This document shows, piece by piece, positions 1 through 8,052 of a stretch of DNA of 32,418 nucleotides. Below the pieces are notes generated by a model. It was not told where the DNA came from. It made no database searches and saw only the letters and a program-made list of their open reading frames with translations. Source of the stretch: a beta proteobacterium AAP99 (GTDB lineage: Bacteria; Pseudomonadota; Gammaproteobacteria; Burkholderiales; Burkholderiaceae_C). How positions within the stretch are numbered: position 1 is the first letter of the stretch; each line of letters opens with the position of its first letter. The position numbers were made by a program, and so were the translations under genes. Where the stretch lies: assembly GCA_001295775.1 (NCBI GenBank), contig LJIA01000025.1, forward strand, positions 1-32,418, given 5' to 3'.

Positions 1-874
1 CGGAGAGGTCCTGGTTGCCGGTGGCGACTTCGGCGCTGGCGGTGGTGATCGAGTCCGCGACGCTGCGAACGGATGACACCGTGGATCGCAGACTCTCGAT
101 CATCATCCGCAGCGTGTTCAGCAGCTGGCCCGCTTCATCATTGCTCCGAGACTCGACGTTCACATCCAGATCGCCCGCCGCCACTCGCTTGGCGGCATCG
201 ATCGCACGGTGCAGTGGCGCCGTAATCGACCGAACCACAACCCAGGCGAATCCGATACCTAGCAGTACTGCCACCAGGCTTCCGCCGACCAACAGGATCA
301 TGCCCTGCTGATAGTCCTTCTTGAACTCGCTGACAACGCGTTCGACGTGACCCGAATGGAACTTGACGCCTTGCATCACCGCCTCGATATAGGTCTTGAA
401 CGCCGGTCGGTACTCCTGCTCGTAGGCCTGAAGCGCCTCTTCTTGCAGGTTCTGGTCCTTGAACTCGATCGTCTTCTTGCGTGCCGCACTCATATTTGCG
501 CGCGCAGCATTGATGCGCTCCAGTACCGCGATAGAGTCGGAATCAGCATCCAGCTTCCGCATCATGGACTCGATCTCGCTGATGCGCGCTGAGGAGCTTG
601 CGATCTCCGGCTTGAGCATCGTAAGCACCCCGGCATCAAAGGACTTGGCGATGGCTGTGACGCGGATATCGTTCATGCGTGCGGCCGACTCCCATTCCCG
701 CATCAGCCGCTCCGTTGGCACGTCGGTGTCAACCAGATCGCTTGCAGCCCCTGCCATCTGAGCCATTGTCAACGAGGCGCCAACGGCAATCATGACCATC
801 AGCAACATTGCCGTCCCAAAGCCCACGCCGAGGCGAAGTGCGATCTTCCAAGATCGCAAGTTGAAGTGTCCCAT
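1..874 (-). CDS. methyl-accepting chemotaxis protein, partial (3' end outside window)
   Basis: Transmembrane chemoreceptor, N-terminal 291 residues only; the gene runs off the left edge. The start ATG is at 874, preceded by a GGAGG ribosome site. The protein opens MGHFNLRSWKIALRL, then a first membrane segment (about residues 14-38). A periplasmic four-helix-type sensor region follows to about residue 190, then a second membrane segment (around LLVGGSLVAVLLGIGFAWVV) and a HAMP linker (ITAPLHRAIDAAKRVAAGDL). The last visible residues, EVATGNQDLS, are the start of the signalling domain and match the same stretch ([10 protein letters not shown]) in the complete chemoreceptor at 30746-32302. It lies downstream of cheR-cheD-cheB on the same strand, so it may be co-transcribed with its own adaptation enzymes. 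The ligand cannot be read from the sequence. Family assignment is very secure. Confidence 0.93.
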   Translation of the reverse strand, partial: MGHFNLRSWKIALRLGVGFGTAMLLMVMIAVGASLTMAQMAGAASDLVDTDVPTERLMREWESAARMNDIRVTAIAKSFDAGVLTMLKPEIASSSARISEIESMMRKLDADSDSIAVLERINAARANMSAARKKTIEFKDQNLQEEALQAYEQEYRPAFKTYIEAVMQGVKFHSGHVERVVSEFKKDYQQGMILLVGGSLVAVLLGIGFAWVVVRSITAPLHRAIDAAKRVAAGDLDVNVESRSNDEAGQLLNTLRMMIESLRSTVSSVRSVADSITTASAEVATGNQDLS

Positions 875-884
875 GTTCAACCTC

Positions 885-1073
885 CTACTTTCTGAGATCG
901 GGCGCGGTATCGACTCTGGATATCCGCCCCACAGTGTCAATTCGTTCGCCTGATACGTTTCTGATGCTCGCCGCCGCCTGCGAGATCGCCATGCACGATC
1001 TGCTGATTCGCCGTGCCGCATCACGTCGCAACTGCTGGACGGCTTGACTGCGCGCGGCCTTCATCACTTGCAC
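885..1073 (-). other. doubtful ORF, possible second half of an amber-interrupted gene
   Basis: A 62-codon frame starting at GTG (1073), with no convincing ribosome site. Its stop TAG sits 10 bases before the chemoreceptor ATG at 874, in contact with that gene's GGAGG site. It is in the same frame as the ORF at 1092-1289 and separated from it only by a TAG at 1092-1094 and six sense codons. Read together they would form one 134-codon frame filling the gap between cheB and the receptor. The product is Arg- and Ser-rich and resembles no family I recognise, and composition of that kind is also typical of chance frames in GC-rich DNA. It could be a decayed gene, a translated leader or nothing. Confidence 0.25.
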
Positions 1074-1091
1074 CCGGCTACGACGACGTCT

Positions 1092-1289
1092 CTAGGCATG
1101 CGGCGGATGCCGTCTGTGCGAGGCACTTGCCGCTACTTTTCGATCAACCGATTGCCAGCGGCTGGGGCTGAGTGCGTCGCGCAACCAGCTCCACACACTT
1201 CCAGCGGCATGGCGCTCGATCGCGCGCGATCCTGAGCCTTCGCTCCAAGTACTGCGCGCCTGACGACCCACGGGGATGCTTCTGCGCAT
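1092..1289 (-). CDS. hypothetical small protein, 65 aa, after cheB
   Basis: A short frame whose ATG at 1289 is preceded by a strong GGAGGA ribosome site seven bases away and lies 24 bases after the cheB stop, which is ordinary operon spacing. The 65-residue product begins MRRSIPVGRQARSTW, is basic (many Arg), and contains one hydrophobic-aromatic patch (SVWSWLRDAL). I recognise no family and see no signal peptide or membrane segment. It ends at a TAG, but the frame continues open to 885. The initiation signals argue for translation; the amino acid composition argues against a conserved protein. Confidence 0.35.
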   Translation of the reverse strand: MRRSIPVGRQARSTWSEGSGSRAIERHAAGSVWSWLRDALSPSRWQSVDRKVAASASHRRHPPHA

Positions 1290-1313
1290 GATTCGTCCTC
1301 CACACTCTAGCCA

Positions 1314-2429
1314 TCAGACACGGTTACCCAAGCCGCCGGACGCGCGCAGGCGCTCAAGCACCGCGTCTGCGATGCCGTCCAAAGGCAGCACTTCGTCGAT
1401 CGCACCGGCAGCCACGGCTTCCCTCGGCATGCCGTAGACCACGCATGTCGCTTCGTTTTGCGCATAGTTGTATGCACCTGCATCGCGCATGAGCTTCATG
1501 GCATCCGCACCGTCCTTGCCCATACCGGTCAGCATGATGCCGATGGCATTCGGACCGACGTTGGTCGCCGCCGAGCGAAACAGCACTTCAACAGAGGGGC
1601 GGTGCCGGTTCACGGGCTCGGTGTCCTCAAGGCGGACCACGTAGTTCGAACCAGAGCGGTCCACTCGCATGTGCCGGCCGCCAGGGGCAATGTAGGCATG
1701 GCCAGGCAACACTCGCTCGCCATCCACGGCTTCGCTGACGCGAATACGGCACAAGCCGTCCAGGCGCTGCGCAAATGATCGGGTGAATCCTGCAGGCATG
1801 TGCTGCGTCACAAGCACGCCAGGCGAGTCCGGCGGCAGCTTGATCAGGACGCTCTTCAACGCCTCAGTGCCGCCAGTCGATGCGCCGATGAGAATCATCT
1901 TTTCGGTACTCGCCCGCGAGAAGCTGCTTGGCGCAACCTTCGTTGCACCTTGGGGTGCGTGCCCACTGGGGAGCACATGCGCGGCACCGACAGACGCTGT
2001 CGCTTGAGCGGGTGCGCGTCGACTCACGCGGGCACGCGATGCGATCCGGATCTTCTCGATGATCTCGGCACCTGCGCGCTCCAGACCCTCGGTGATGCCG
2101 AGCTTCGGCTTCGTGACGAAATCCACCGCACCGAGCTCGAGAGCCTTCAATGTCACTTCGGCACCGCGCTCAGTCAGGGTGGAGATCATGACGACTGGCA
2201 ACGGGCGCAGCCTCATGATCTTCTCGAGAAAGTCGAGTCCGTCCATACGCGGCATTTCCACGTCTAGTGTCACGACATCCGGGTTCGTGGTGCGAATCAC
2301 TTCTCGCGCCACATACGGGTCGCTCGCTGCGCCGACGATTTCCATGTCGGGCTGGCGACTGATGATGGCAGTCAGCAAGCTGCGGACCAGCGCTGAATCA
2401 TCTACCACCACAACTTTGGTCTTTGTCAT
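1314..2429 (-). CDS. cheB: CheB, protein-glutamate methylesterase / glutamine deamidase
   Basis: Demethylates glutamyl methyl esters on chemoreceptors and so resets receptor activity; activated by phosphorylation from CheA. The 371-residue protein has an N-terminal receiver domain (about 1-125) with acidic D10 and D11, phospho-acceptor D56 in [12 protein letters not shown]84 and K107. A Pro/Ala/Ser-rich linker follows (about 135-175). The methylesterase domain (about 178-365) shows catalytic S184 in [10 protein letters not shown]210 in QHMPAGF and D306 in [10 protein letters not shown]. All canonical residues are present. The start ATG at 2429 has a GGAG site upstream. It is the third gene of a cheR-cheD-cheB run and lies 57 bases after cheD. 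No C-terminal receptor-docking pentapeptide is involved. Identification is secure. Confidence 0.97.
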   Translation of the reverse strand: MTKTKVVVVDDSALVRSLLTAIISRQPDMEIVGAASDPYVAREVIRTTNPDVVTLDVEMPRMDGLDFLEKIMRLRPLPVVMISTLTERGAEVTLKALELGAVDFVTKPKLGITEGLERAGAEIIEKIRIASRARVSRRAPAQATASVGAAHVLPSGHAPQGATKVAPSSFSRASTEKMILIGASTGGTEALKSVLIKLPPDSPGVLVTQHMPAGFTRSFAQRLDGLCRIRVSEAVDGERVLPGHAYIAPGGRHMRVDRSGSNYVVRLEDTEPVNRHRPSVEVLFRSAATNVGPNAIGIMLTGMGKDGADAMKLMRDAGAYNYAQNEATCVVYGMPREAVAAGAIDEVLPLDGIADAVLERLRASGGLGNRV

Positions 2430-2486
2430 TCCAGGTCTCCCGGGACGCTCATGCGCCCAATGCAGGACGATTTCGTTGAATCTGGA

Positions 2487-3194
2487 TCAGAACAGCTCAA
2501 TGTCGCCACCCTTGGGCGCAACAACGGGCTTGACCGCAGCGGCGCGCTCCGCCTCCTGGATTTCGACCTCATGCGTGGAAGCAAGCTTCTTGACCATGGC
2601 CTTGCCAGTGTCCGGAAAGAAGCAGACCTTGCGCGGGTAGATGTCCAGTACATCCTTGGACAGGATCGGTATGCGTTCTGTGCGCAGAAACTCCAAGACG
2701 AACTCAGTGTTTTTCTCGCCGACATTGAGCGAGGTAAATGTCTTCATCACCTGCCCGCCACCAAACACCTTGGCCTGGATGGCACTGCGGCGCGCTCCCT
2801 GCTTGAGCATCTCGTTGATAAGCAGTTCCATTGCGTGCACGCCGTAGCGTCCGCTCGTGTCTTTCCCATCGCCATGCGGCAGCATGAAGTGATTCATGCC
2901 ACCGACGCGCATCTGGGCATCCCAGAGGCAAACGGCGATGCATGAGCCGAGCACGGTGACGATCTGGATTGGCTGGGTGTCGACGTAGTACTCGCCCGGC
3001 AGCACCTTGACGGCATCGATCTGAAAGCTTGACTCGAAATAGAAGAAGCTCGCCTGCCCCGATACACGCGGTCGCCGCTTGAGCTCATCCAGTCTGGACG
3101 AACGCGCTGAGTGTGCCGATGGACCGGTCTTGGCCGCGGCGAGCGGCGGCAGACCCACTCGCCCGACGCTTGAAGTAGGTGACGTTGCGAGCAT
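2487..3194 (-). CDS. cheD: CheD, chemoreceptor glutamine deamidase
   Basis: Deamidates selected glutamines of chemoreceptors and in some bacteria interacts with CheC. The 235-residue protein has a roughly 55-residue Ala/Ser/Arg-rich N-terminal tail before the CheD fold. The catalytic cysteine C85 is in VTVLGSCIAVCLWD and the catalytic histidine H102 is in GGMNHFMLP, matching the family pattern. The glycine-rich KVFGGGQVM segment and the conserved C-terminal part (DIYPRKVCFFPDTGK) follow. The protein ends in acidic-hydrophobic GGDIELF. The ATG at 3194 is one base after the cheR stop, which implies translational coupling. The N-terminal tail is longer than the core family, so a start further in is possible, but the coupling favours this one. 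Confidence 0.96.
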   Translation of the reverse strand: MLATSPTSSVGRVGLPPLAAAKTGPSAHSARSSRLDELKRRPRVSGQASFFYFESSFQIDAVKVLPGEYYVDTQPIQIVTVLGSCIAVCLWDAQMRVGGMNHFMLPHGDGKDTSGRYGVHAMELLINEMLKQGARRSAIQAKVFGGGQVMKTFTSLNVGEKNTEFVLEFLRTERIPILSKDVLDIYPRKVCFFPDTGKAMVKKLASTHEVEIQEAERAAAVKPVVAPKGGDIELF

Positions 3195-3195
3195 C

Positions 3196-4017
3196 TCAGA
3201 TCCGTTCGTAGACGGTTTTTCCCTTGAGGCGGTACAGCTCGCGCATCTCGGAGAAGTTTTCGGAATGACCGATGAACAACAGACCGCCAGGCTTCAACAC
3301 CGAGTGGATCTTGCGCAGCACGGTGTCCTGCGTTGGTCGGTCGAAATAGATCAGAACGTTGCGGCAAAACACGAAATCGAATGGCTTCCCCAGGCTCCAG
3401 GTCGCGTTAAGCAGGTTGAACTGTGCAAACTCGATCTGCTGGCCGAGCTCCGGCCGTACCCGAACCATGCCCTCGTTGCTGCCCTTGCCACGCAGGAAGT
3501 TGCGCTTGAGGCGCTCGTCACTCAGCCCCTTGGTCTGCTCATCGGCGTACACCCCGCGACGGCAGCGCTCAAGCACACTCGTGTCGATGTCTGTCGCGAG
3601 CAGGGAAAGTCGCGCCTTGCCAATGGCCTCATTGGCGGTGATTGCGATCGAGTACGGCTCCTCACCGGTCGAGGCTGCGGAGCACCAGCCTCTTACGGGG
3701 CCGCTCAACGTCCTCAGGTACTCGGCGAGTACGGGGAAGTGGTGAGCTTCACGAAAGAAACTCGTGAGATTGGTGGTCAAGGCGTTGATGAACTGCTGCC
3801 ACTCGCCCGCATCGTCGCGGCGCTCCAGATCATCAAGATAGGAAGCAAAGCTTCGCTGCCCGAGGTCACGCAGGCGCCTCGATAGTCGGCTGTAGACCAT
3901 CTGCTGCTTGGACGGATTCAGGTTGATGCCGGCCTTGCCATAGATGAGCTTTCGCACGCGCTCGAAATCTGCGGCGGAAAAGTCGAACTCGCGGGCCTGA
4001 ACAACGTCTTCGATCAT
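3196..4017 (-). CDS. cheR: CheR, chemotaxis protein methyltransferase
   Basis: SAM-dependent methyltransferase that methylates glutamates of chemoreceptors for adaptation. 273 residues from the ATG at 4017, which has GAGGAA upstream; a TTG at 4038 in the same frame would add seven residues (MTEERST) and is less likely. The N-terminal all-helical domain (about 10-75) contains the conserved YGKAGINL and KQQMVYSRLSRRLR. The catalytic domain shows NLTSFFRE, the SAM-binding CSAASTGEEPYSIA, LLATDIDTSVL, FCRNVLIYFD and PGGLLFIGHSE. It heads the cheR-cheD-cheB run. The 263 bases upstream separate it from the sugar ketoisomerase gene at 4281, so it may have its own promoter. I found no sigma-28 motif there. 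Confidence 0.97.
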   Translation of the reverse strand: MIEDVVQAREFDFSAADFERVRKLIYGKAGINLNPSKQQMVYSRLSRRLRDLGQRSFASYLDDLERRDDAGEWQQFINALTTNLTSFFREAHHFPVLAEYLRTLSGPVRGWCSAASTGEEPYSIAITANEAIGKARLSLLATDIDTSVLERCRRGVYADEQTKGLSDERLKRNFLRGKGSNEGMVRVRPELGQQIEFAQFNLLNATWSLGKPFDFVFCRNVLIYFDRPTQDTVLRKIHSVLKPGGLLFIGHSENFSEMRELYRLKGKTVYERI

Positions 4018-4280
4018 GGTGGAGCGTTCCTCTGTCAAGCCGATTCTGAGTCAGACCGCTCCGGCTCGATCTTTCAAAAAGGGCCGGAAAGAACCTGCAC
4101 TCTGCGGAGCGGATCGACGAATCCATGGCTGAAGTGAAGTCTGGAGCGCTCCTGAAGCTCCAGATCAGCTGAACGATCGCGCTAGCGCGAGAATCGAGAA
4201 GCGGCTGTCTTTGTCGAGCCCGACACAGGGCACGTCAGCCGGCAACTGCCTGTCCGACCAGCGGCGGGCAGATTGACCTG
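4018..4280. other. intergenic region with two palindromes
   Basis: The gap between the ketoisomerase gene and cheR. It holds an inverted repeat at 4141-4163 (CTGGAGC, 9-base spacer, GCTCCAG) and a perfect 14-base palindrome at 4177-4190 (TCGCGCTAGCGCGA). Neither is followed by a T-run on the minus strand, so neither looks like a standard terminator. They could be operator-like sites for cheR expression. No gene is supported here. Confidence 0.5.
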
Positions 4281-4736
4281 CTAGACCGCTTCGGCAAGCT
4301 CGTGCGCGGCCTGCGATTGCCGACGTGCGGCGCTATGCACTTCGCACATGAATTCGCTGTAGTTGCGCATGTAGTCGGCCTCCGTATAGAACTCGGATGC
4401 CAACACCATGCAGACGCTGCCCGAAGAAAAATTGTCGAGCTCGCGCCATGTCATGGGTGGGATGTACAGGCCCTGATAGGAGCGATTCAGATGCACCCGC
4501 TTTCGGCCGAATCCGTCGTCGAGGACGATGTCGAAACTGCCTGACATCGCGATCATGAACTGATGCAGCTTTCGATGGGCATGCCCACCGCGCTCGGACC
4601 CGCCTGGTACGTCGTACAGGTAGTACACGCGTTGAATCGAAAACGGGATCTGTCTGCCGGACTCGATGAACGTCAGGCTGCCACGAGGATCATGAACTTT
4701 TGGCAATTCGCAGATTTGGCAGTCAATCAAGGCCAT
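4281..4736 (-). CDS. FdtA/QdtA-type (WxcM-like) nucleotide-sugar 3,4-ketoisomerase
   Basis: Cupin-fold enzyme of 151 residues. Characterised FdtA/QdtA members convert dTDP-4-keto-6-deoxyglucose to its 3-keto isomer, the precursor of dTDP-Fuc3NAc or dTDP-Qui3NAc. The family signature is clear: PRGSLTFIE near the N-terminus, YLYDVPGGSERGGHAH with the paired histidines H52 and H54 expected in the active site, LHQFMIAMSGSFDIVLDDG, and GLYIPPMTWRELDNFS. It is the last gene of the putative glycosylation run and follows the FAD-type gene by 88 bases. The C-terminus carries a short Ala/Glu tail. The companion aminotransferase and the dTDP-glucose synthase/dehydratase genes are not in the window. Whether it makes the 6-deoxygalactose or 6-deoxyglucose isomer cannot be told from sequence alone. 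Confidence 0.85.
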   Translation of the reverse strand: MALIDCQICELPKVHDPRGSLTFIESGRQIPFSIQRVYYLYDVPGGSERGGHAHRKLHQFMIAMSGSFDIVLDDGFGRKRVHLNRSYQGLYIPPMTWRELDNFSSGSVCMVLASEFYTEADYMRNYSEFMCEVHSAARRQSQAAHELAEAV

Positions 4737-4824
4737 GGTGCGCTGCTCCGAATGGGTCCGAATCAGACCTTTGGAAGCAGTCTATGGAAGCTTGAGTTCT
4801 GCAATCCGGCGAAAAGCGGGTGCT

Positions 4825-6309
4825 TCAGGCGTATTCCTGCTGCATCGCGGGCTGCGCTGAAGCACGCAGTTCAGCGCAAGCAAGTCCTTGCACGATCTGG
4901 TCCGACATCGAGTTCGCGAATGGCCCTGCCGCAGGGCCGATCAGCCTGATGCCGGGACAGGCACTCAGAAGTCCAGCCCGGTCGGCCAGAAAGCCTCGGA
5001 CCGCCCGCGGCGTTGGCAGCGGCAGTGCGCCGGCGAGCCGGATCAGCTTCGCAAAGCGCGGTACTGCAGCGGAGCTCAGCACACCTGCGCGCACCAGATC
5101 CGTCATGATCGCGCGGACGGTCACATCCTCGGACGGGCACGCGCCATGCACGGCATCAAACCAGCCAGGATTTGCCTCGACCGTCAGGGCGACGAATCCG
5201 TCAGAAGTTTCGTCTGCGCATGCGCTGCTATGCGTGACGCGGTAGACACCGATAGAAGGATCCAGCAGATGCTGAACGCTTCCGACGTGCGCGACGCAAC
5301 TCGCAGGCACCTCAAGCAAACCGATCATCAAGGGCAGCCTGTCGTCGACGCCCGCTGCTTGCAGGCCTGCTGCTTGCAGGCCTTGTGCAGGAGACTGTGC
5401 CCAGATCAGATCCGGTGCATGCAGTTCGCCCTGCGATTGCAGGAGAAGGTTGAAACCGCGTGCCGTCGGCTCCATGGATATGAGCTTGTCTTCGAACACT
5501 TGGACCAGAGGTGACGCCTTGAGCTCTTTAACAAGCGTCCGGATCAACGCTGCGACCGGCTGGCCCACAGGGTGACTGAACGCCGTATCTGGGAGTTGGA
5601 CCGGGTGGTCGGCCAGCCACGCTCGCAAAGTCTCCGGCCAGTACAAAGGGGTCCAGTTCATGCGGTGATACAGGGCACTGAGACCGGATGCATCACCGTT
5701 CATTACCTTGCGCAGGAAAGGTGCAACAAGCTCGCGATGGACAGTTTCGCCATGGTTGGCAAGAGACACCTCGTCGTAGATCAGCGGCTGTCCGGCATGG
5801 TCCGTGCCGTCATCCGGCCAGTCTTGCTTGGTGCGGGGATGCCAGGGCGAAGATCTTGAGAGGCCTGCATCGACTTCAGCGAGCGCACAGCGCGCCCATG
5901 GCATCTTTGAGAGCCAATCGCCGCGGTTGGCCAGTAGGAAGTCCGGCCACCACTGACCATTCAGCTGCAGCTCGGGCGTCGTCACGGTGCGCGTCGGCTG
6001 GCGGCGCTCGACGTAGCTGCGAACAGTCGCGCAGAACCGGCCCACATCGTTGCGCTTCATCGGGTCGTAGGAGCAGATGTCGGGCTCGTCTGCAGGCTCG
6101 CGAAAAGATGTGAACTCGTACAGGACCATGCCAGCATCCCAGAGCCGCCCGCCAGCCTCGATCCCTGCGAAGTAACCCCCCAGAGGACCTCCAGGGTTGA
6201 CCAGGATACTGGGCAGTCCTTTCGCGGCGCGTTCGGTGACGGCAACCACCGAAGCCAGGGTCCCACCGACGAAGACTGGCGCCGCGGTGTGATCTGCACT
6301 CGAAGTCAT
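4825..6309 (-). CDS. probable FAD-dependent oxidoreductase (UGM/amine-oxidase-like fold)
   Basis: 494 residues. The N-terminus (VFVGGTLASVVAVTERAAKG, then SILVNPGGPLGGYFAG and GGRLWDAGMVLYEF) follows the layout of flavoproteins of the UDP-galactopyranose mutase / protoporphyrinogen-oxidase type: nucleotide-binding beta-alpha-beta, then the GG motif, then a D-x-G motif. The C-terminus has a matching end segment, IRLIGPAAGPFANSMSDQIVQG. The first glycine motif is degenerate (GGTLAS instead of GxGxxG), and the usual acidic residue at the end of strand 2 is replaced by N. FAD binding is therefore inferred, not certain. The ATG at 6309 overlaps the methyltransferase stop by four bases (ATGA). A perfect 15-base tandem duplication lies inside the gene. 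The substrate is unknown; context suggests a sugar or sugar derivative. Confidence 0.6.
   Translation of the reverse strand: MTSSADHTAAPVFVGGTLASVVAVTERAAKGLPSILVNPGGPLGGYFAGIEAGGRLWDAGMVLYEFTSFREPADEPDICSYDPMKRNDVGRFCATVRSYVERRQPTRTVTTPELQLNGQWWPDFLLANRGDWLSKMPWARCALAEVDAGLSRSSPWHPRTKQDWPDDGTDHAGQPLIYDEVSLANHGETVHRELVAPFLRKVMNGDASGLSALYHRMNWTPLYWPETLRAWLADHPVQLPDTAFSHPVGQPVAALIRTLVKELKASPLVQVFEDKLISMEPTARGFNLLLQSQGELHAPDLIWAQSPAQGLQAAGLQAAGVDDRLPLMIGLLEVPASCVAHVGSVQHLLDPSIGVYRVTHSSACADETSDGFVALTVEANPGWFDAVHGACPSEDVTVRAIMTDLVRAGVLSSAAVPRFAKLIRLAGALPLPTPRAVRGFLADRAGLLSACPGIRLIGPAAGPFANSMSDQIVQGLACAELRASAQPAMQQEYA
5354..5383. repeat. perfect 2 x 15-bp tandem repeat inside the FAD-type gene
   Basis: The 15-base unit GCTGCTTGCAGGCCT occurs twice head to tail and keeps the reading frame, giving the duplicated peptide GLQAAGLQAAG around residue 310 of the product. 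Each unit is itself partly palindromic (AGGCCTGC/GCAGGCCT). It looks like a recent slipped-strand or small tandem duplication. Confidence 0.85.
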
Positions 6310-7070
6310 GGCTGTGCTCCCGGTTCCGCAGGGCGCATGTTGATGAAGATCTCCGACCCGAGCCCAGGAAGGTGCTTCTCCAGCCCGAATAACCCGTCAA
6401 GCATGCGCTCGTCCAGAAAGCCCATCGACTGCAGTTGTGCCATTTGCGCGTGCGCGAAGGGCTTGATGAAGTACGAACCGCTCTCGATCTCTTTGAAGCC
6501 CTCTCGTTCACAGAGCGCGCGAAGACCTGCAAGGTCAAACGTGTGCGCCTGCTGAAGACGCCTCTGTCGCTCCGATGTCTCAGCAGGGTTGCTGATGAGC
6601 CCCATCTCCAGGGCCAGCAGCCGATGCAGGGATCTGGCGTTCGGGACGTTCACATGAACGAGTGTCGATCCCGAGCACAAGAGTCGCACCGCCTGCAGAA
6701 TGCCTTCAGGTCGCGCAAGCTCGTGGAGCAATCCGCTGACCAGGATCAAGTCGAACGATCCACGGGCCAGTTGATCCGAGACATCCTCGAGCAGGCCCTG
6801 AACAACATTCACCCGCGAATGTCGGGACGCATCGGATCGAGCCTTGTCGGCAAAGCGACTGCCGGGCTCGACGACCACACAGGAATCGAAGTCCTTCAAG
6901 TGATTGAATATGGCGTCGGCGCCACAGCCTACTTCGAGAATGCGGCGCGCTCCGATGCGCTCGACGAGTCCAATGACGATCCGCTTGCGCATCTCTGCCT
7001 GAACCACCTCGAAGTCACTGCTCTCGTAGGCTGCCTCGTAGGCAGCGATATCTCGCGTTTCCGAAGCCAC
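6306..7070 (-). CDS. class I SAM-dependent methyltransferase
   Basis: 254-residue methyltransferase of the Rossmann-fold class. Motif I is RILEVGCGADAIF (residues 43-55), followed by the acidic end of strand 2 in CVVVEPGSRFADKA, then LLEDVSDQLARGSFDLILVSGLLHEL (motifs II/III) and LCSGSTLVHVNVPNARSLHRLL (post-motif region). The last part, with the VPNA..LH segment and the GLRALCEREGF helix, resembles methyltransferases found in O-antigen and polysaccharide loci. The gene starts nine bases after the acyltransferase stop and overlaps the next gene by four bases, so it is inside one transcription unit. The target may be a sugar intermediate or a flagellin glycan; that is inference from context. 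No gene symbol is justified. Confidence 0.8.
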   Translation of the reverse strand: MASETRDIAAYEAAYESSDFEVVQAEMRKRIVIGLVERIGARRILEVGCGADAIFNHLKDFDSCVVVEPGSRFADKARSDASRHSRVNVVQGLLEDVSDQLARGSFDLILVSGLLHELARPEGILQAVRLLCSGSTLVHVNVPNARSLHRLLALEMGLISNPAETSERQRRLQQAHTFDLAGLRALCEREGFKEIESGSYFIKPFAHAQMAQLQSMGFLDERMLDGLFGLEKHLPGLGSEIFINMRPAEPGAQP

Positions 7071-7079
7071 ATTGTCTCC

Positions 7080-8051
7080 TTAGTTCAATGCCAGCGACCA
7101 CGTCGTCAGGGCGGTGGGGCGCGCGCCGAAGGACTCCTTCTGCCAGGACAGCCCTTCATTGAGCACCCTGCCTTCCTGCTCGGTCGAAACGCCCAGACTG
7201 AACCATTGGCTGTATTCAGCTGCTTGCTCAATCAGGCTCGCGATCACGGCGTCCAGCGCGCACACTGCTCGTCCGCGATCACTGTTTGCGAGGTACTGGA
7301 CGTGCAGGACCCGGTCAAACTGATACGTCACCGCACCTGCAATGATTTCTTCGCCTGCCCCGCTGGGCACGACAGCAGCCACGAGTTGGATTTGCTCAAA
7401 CCGGCTTGCGAGCAGCCGAATCTCGTCCAGGCTGTGGGTTGGCTTGCGGGCGTGCCTGGTATCAAGCACGGACTCCACGATGCCCCAGTAGGACTCGAAA
7501 TCCGTACTCCGGCGAACCTCAACACCTGCCTTTCGCGCCTTGGCGATGCAGTTGCGGCGCTTTGCGCTGAGCGCTGGCCGGCGCGTCAAGTCCAGCGTGT
7601 GTGCCAGATCAATCCGGATTGGCCGAGCGCCCGCCTGAAACAGTGCGTACACGTCGTCCTCGGAAGGCTCGCGGTGCATGAAGTGAGGCATGGTGCGGTA
7701 GGTCAGCCGGGAGAAGCCAGCGGCCCTTGCGGTGTCGCACACAGCACGGATGTACCGAAGTTGATCGCCCGCACCGGCAGACGCTCCGACAACCAGCCCG
7801 CCGAAGGTCAGACCGCCATGGCTGGACAAGACTTGCTCGCCATCAATCTGATGGTCATGTGCCGGAAGCACCGAGCACAGCTTGCCGCCGTCAAACACCA
7901 TCATCGATGCGTCGCTGAAACGATGCGCGTGATAGTCCATGTAGTTGCGCTCGAACATGAAGCAACCGTTGCGCGCAGTACGTACGAACCCGTCCCAGAT
8001 CGGCTGATCGGACGCGGTGTATGGACGCACCATGATGGAGTTCGATTCCAT
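7080..8051 (-). CDS. GNAT/FemAB-like acyltransferase
   Basis: 323-residue protein that fits the FemAB-like branch of the GNAT superfamily, often annotated as GNAT N-acetyltransferase in polysaccharide or glycosylation clusters. Visible marks are the N-terminal MVRPYTASDQPIWDGFVRTARNGCFMFERNYMDYH, the basic SAKRRNCIAKARKAGVEVR helix typical of the family's second subdomain, and IIAGAVTYQFDRVLHVQYLANSD, which corresponds to the GNAT core strand and the acyl-CoA site. The ATG at 8051 is one base after the stop of the 959-residue glycosyltransferase (TGA C ATG), so translation is coupled. It may acylate an amino sugar; that role is inferred from the neighbours. Confidence 0.7.
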   Translation of the reverse strand: MESNSIMVRPYTASDQPIWDGFVRTARNGCFMFERNYMDYHAHRFSDASMMVFDGGKLCSVLPAHDHQIDGEQVLSSHGGLTFGGLVVGASAGAGDQLRYIRAVCDTARAAGFSRLTYRTMPHFMHREPSEDDVYALFQAGARPIRIDLAHTLDLTRRPALSAKRRNCIAKARKAGVEVRRSTDFESYWGIVESVLDTRHARKPTHSLDEIRLLASRFEQIQLVAAVVPSGAGEEIIAGAVTYQFDRVLHVQYLANSDRGRAVCALDAVIASLIEQAAEYSQWFSLGVSTEQEGRVLNEGLSWQKESFGARPTALTTWSLALN

Positions 8052-8052
8052 G

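Noticed and set aside
1021-1047. Minus-strand TCAAGCCG as a sigma-28 -35 box for the left chemoreceptor
   Set aside because: No GCCGA-like -10 box at the proper distance.
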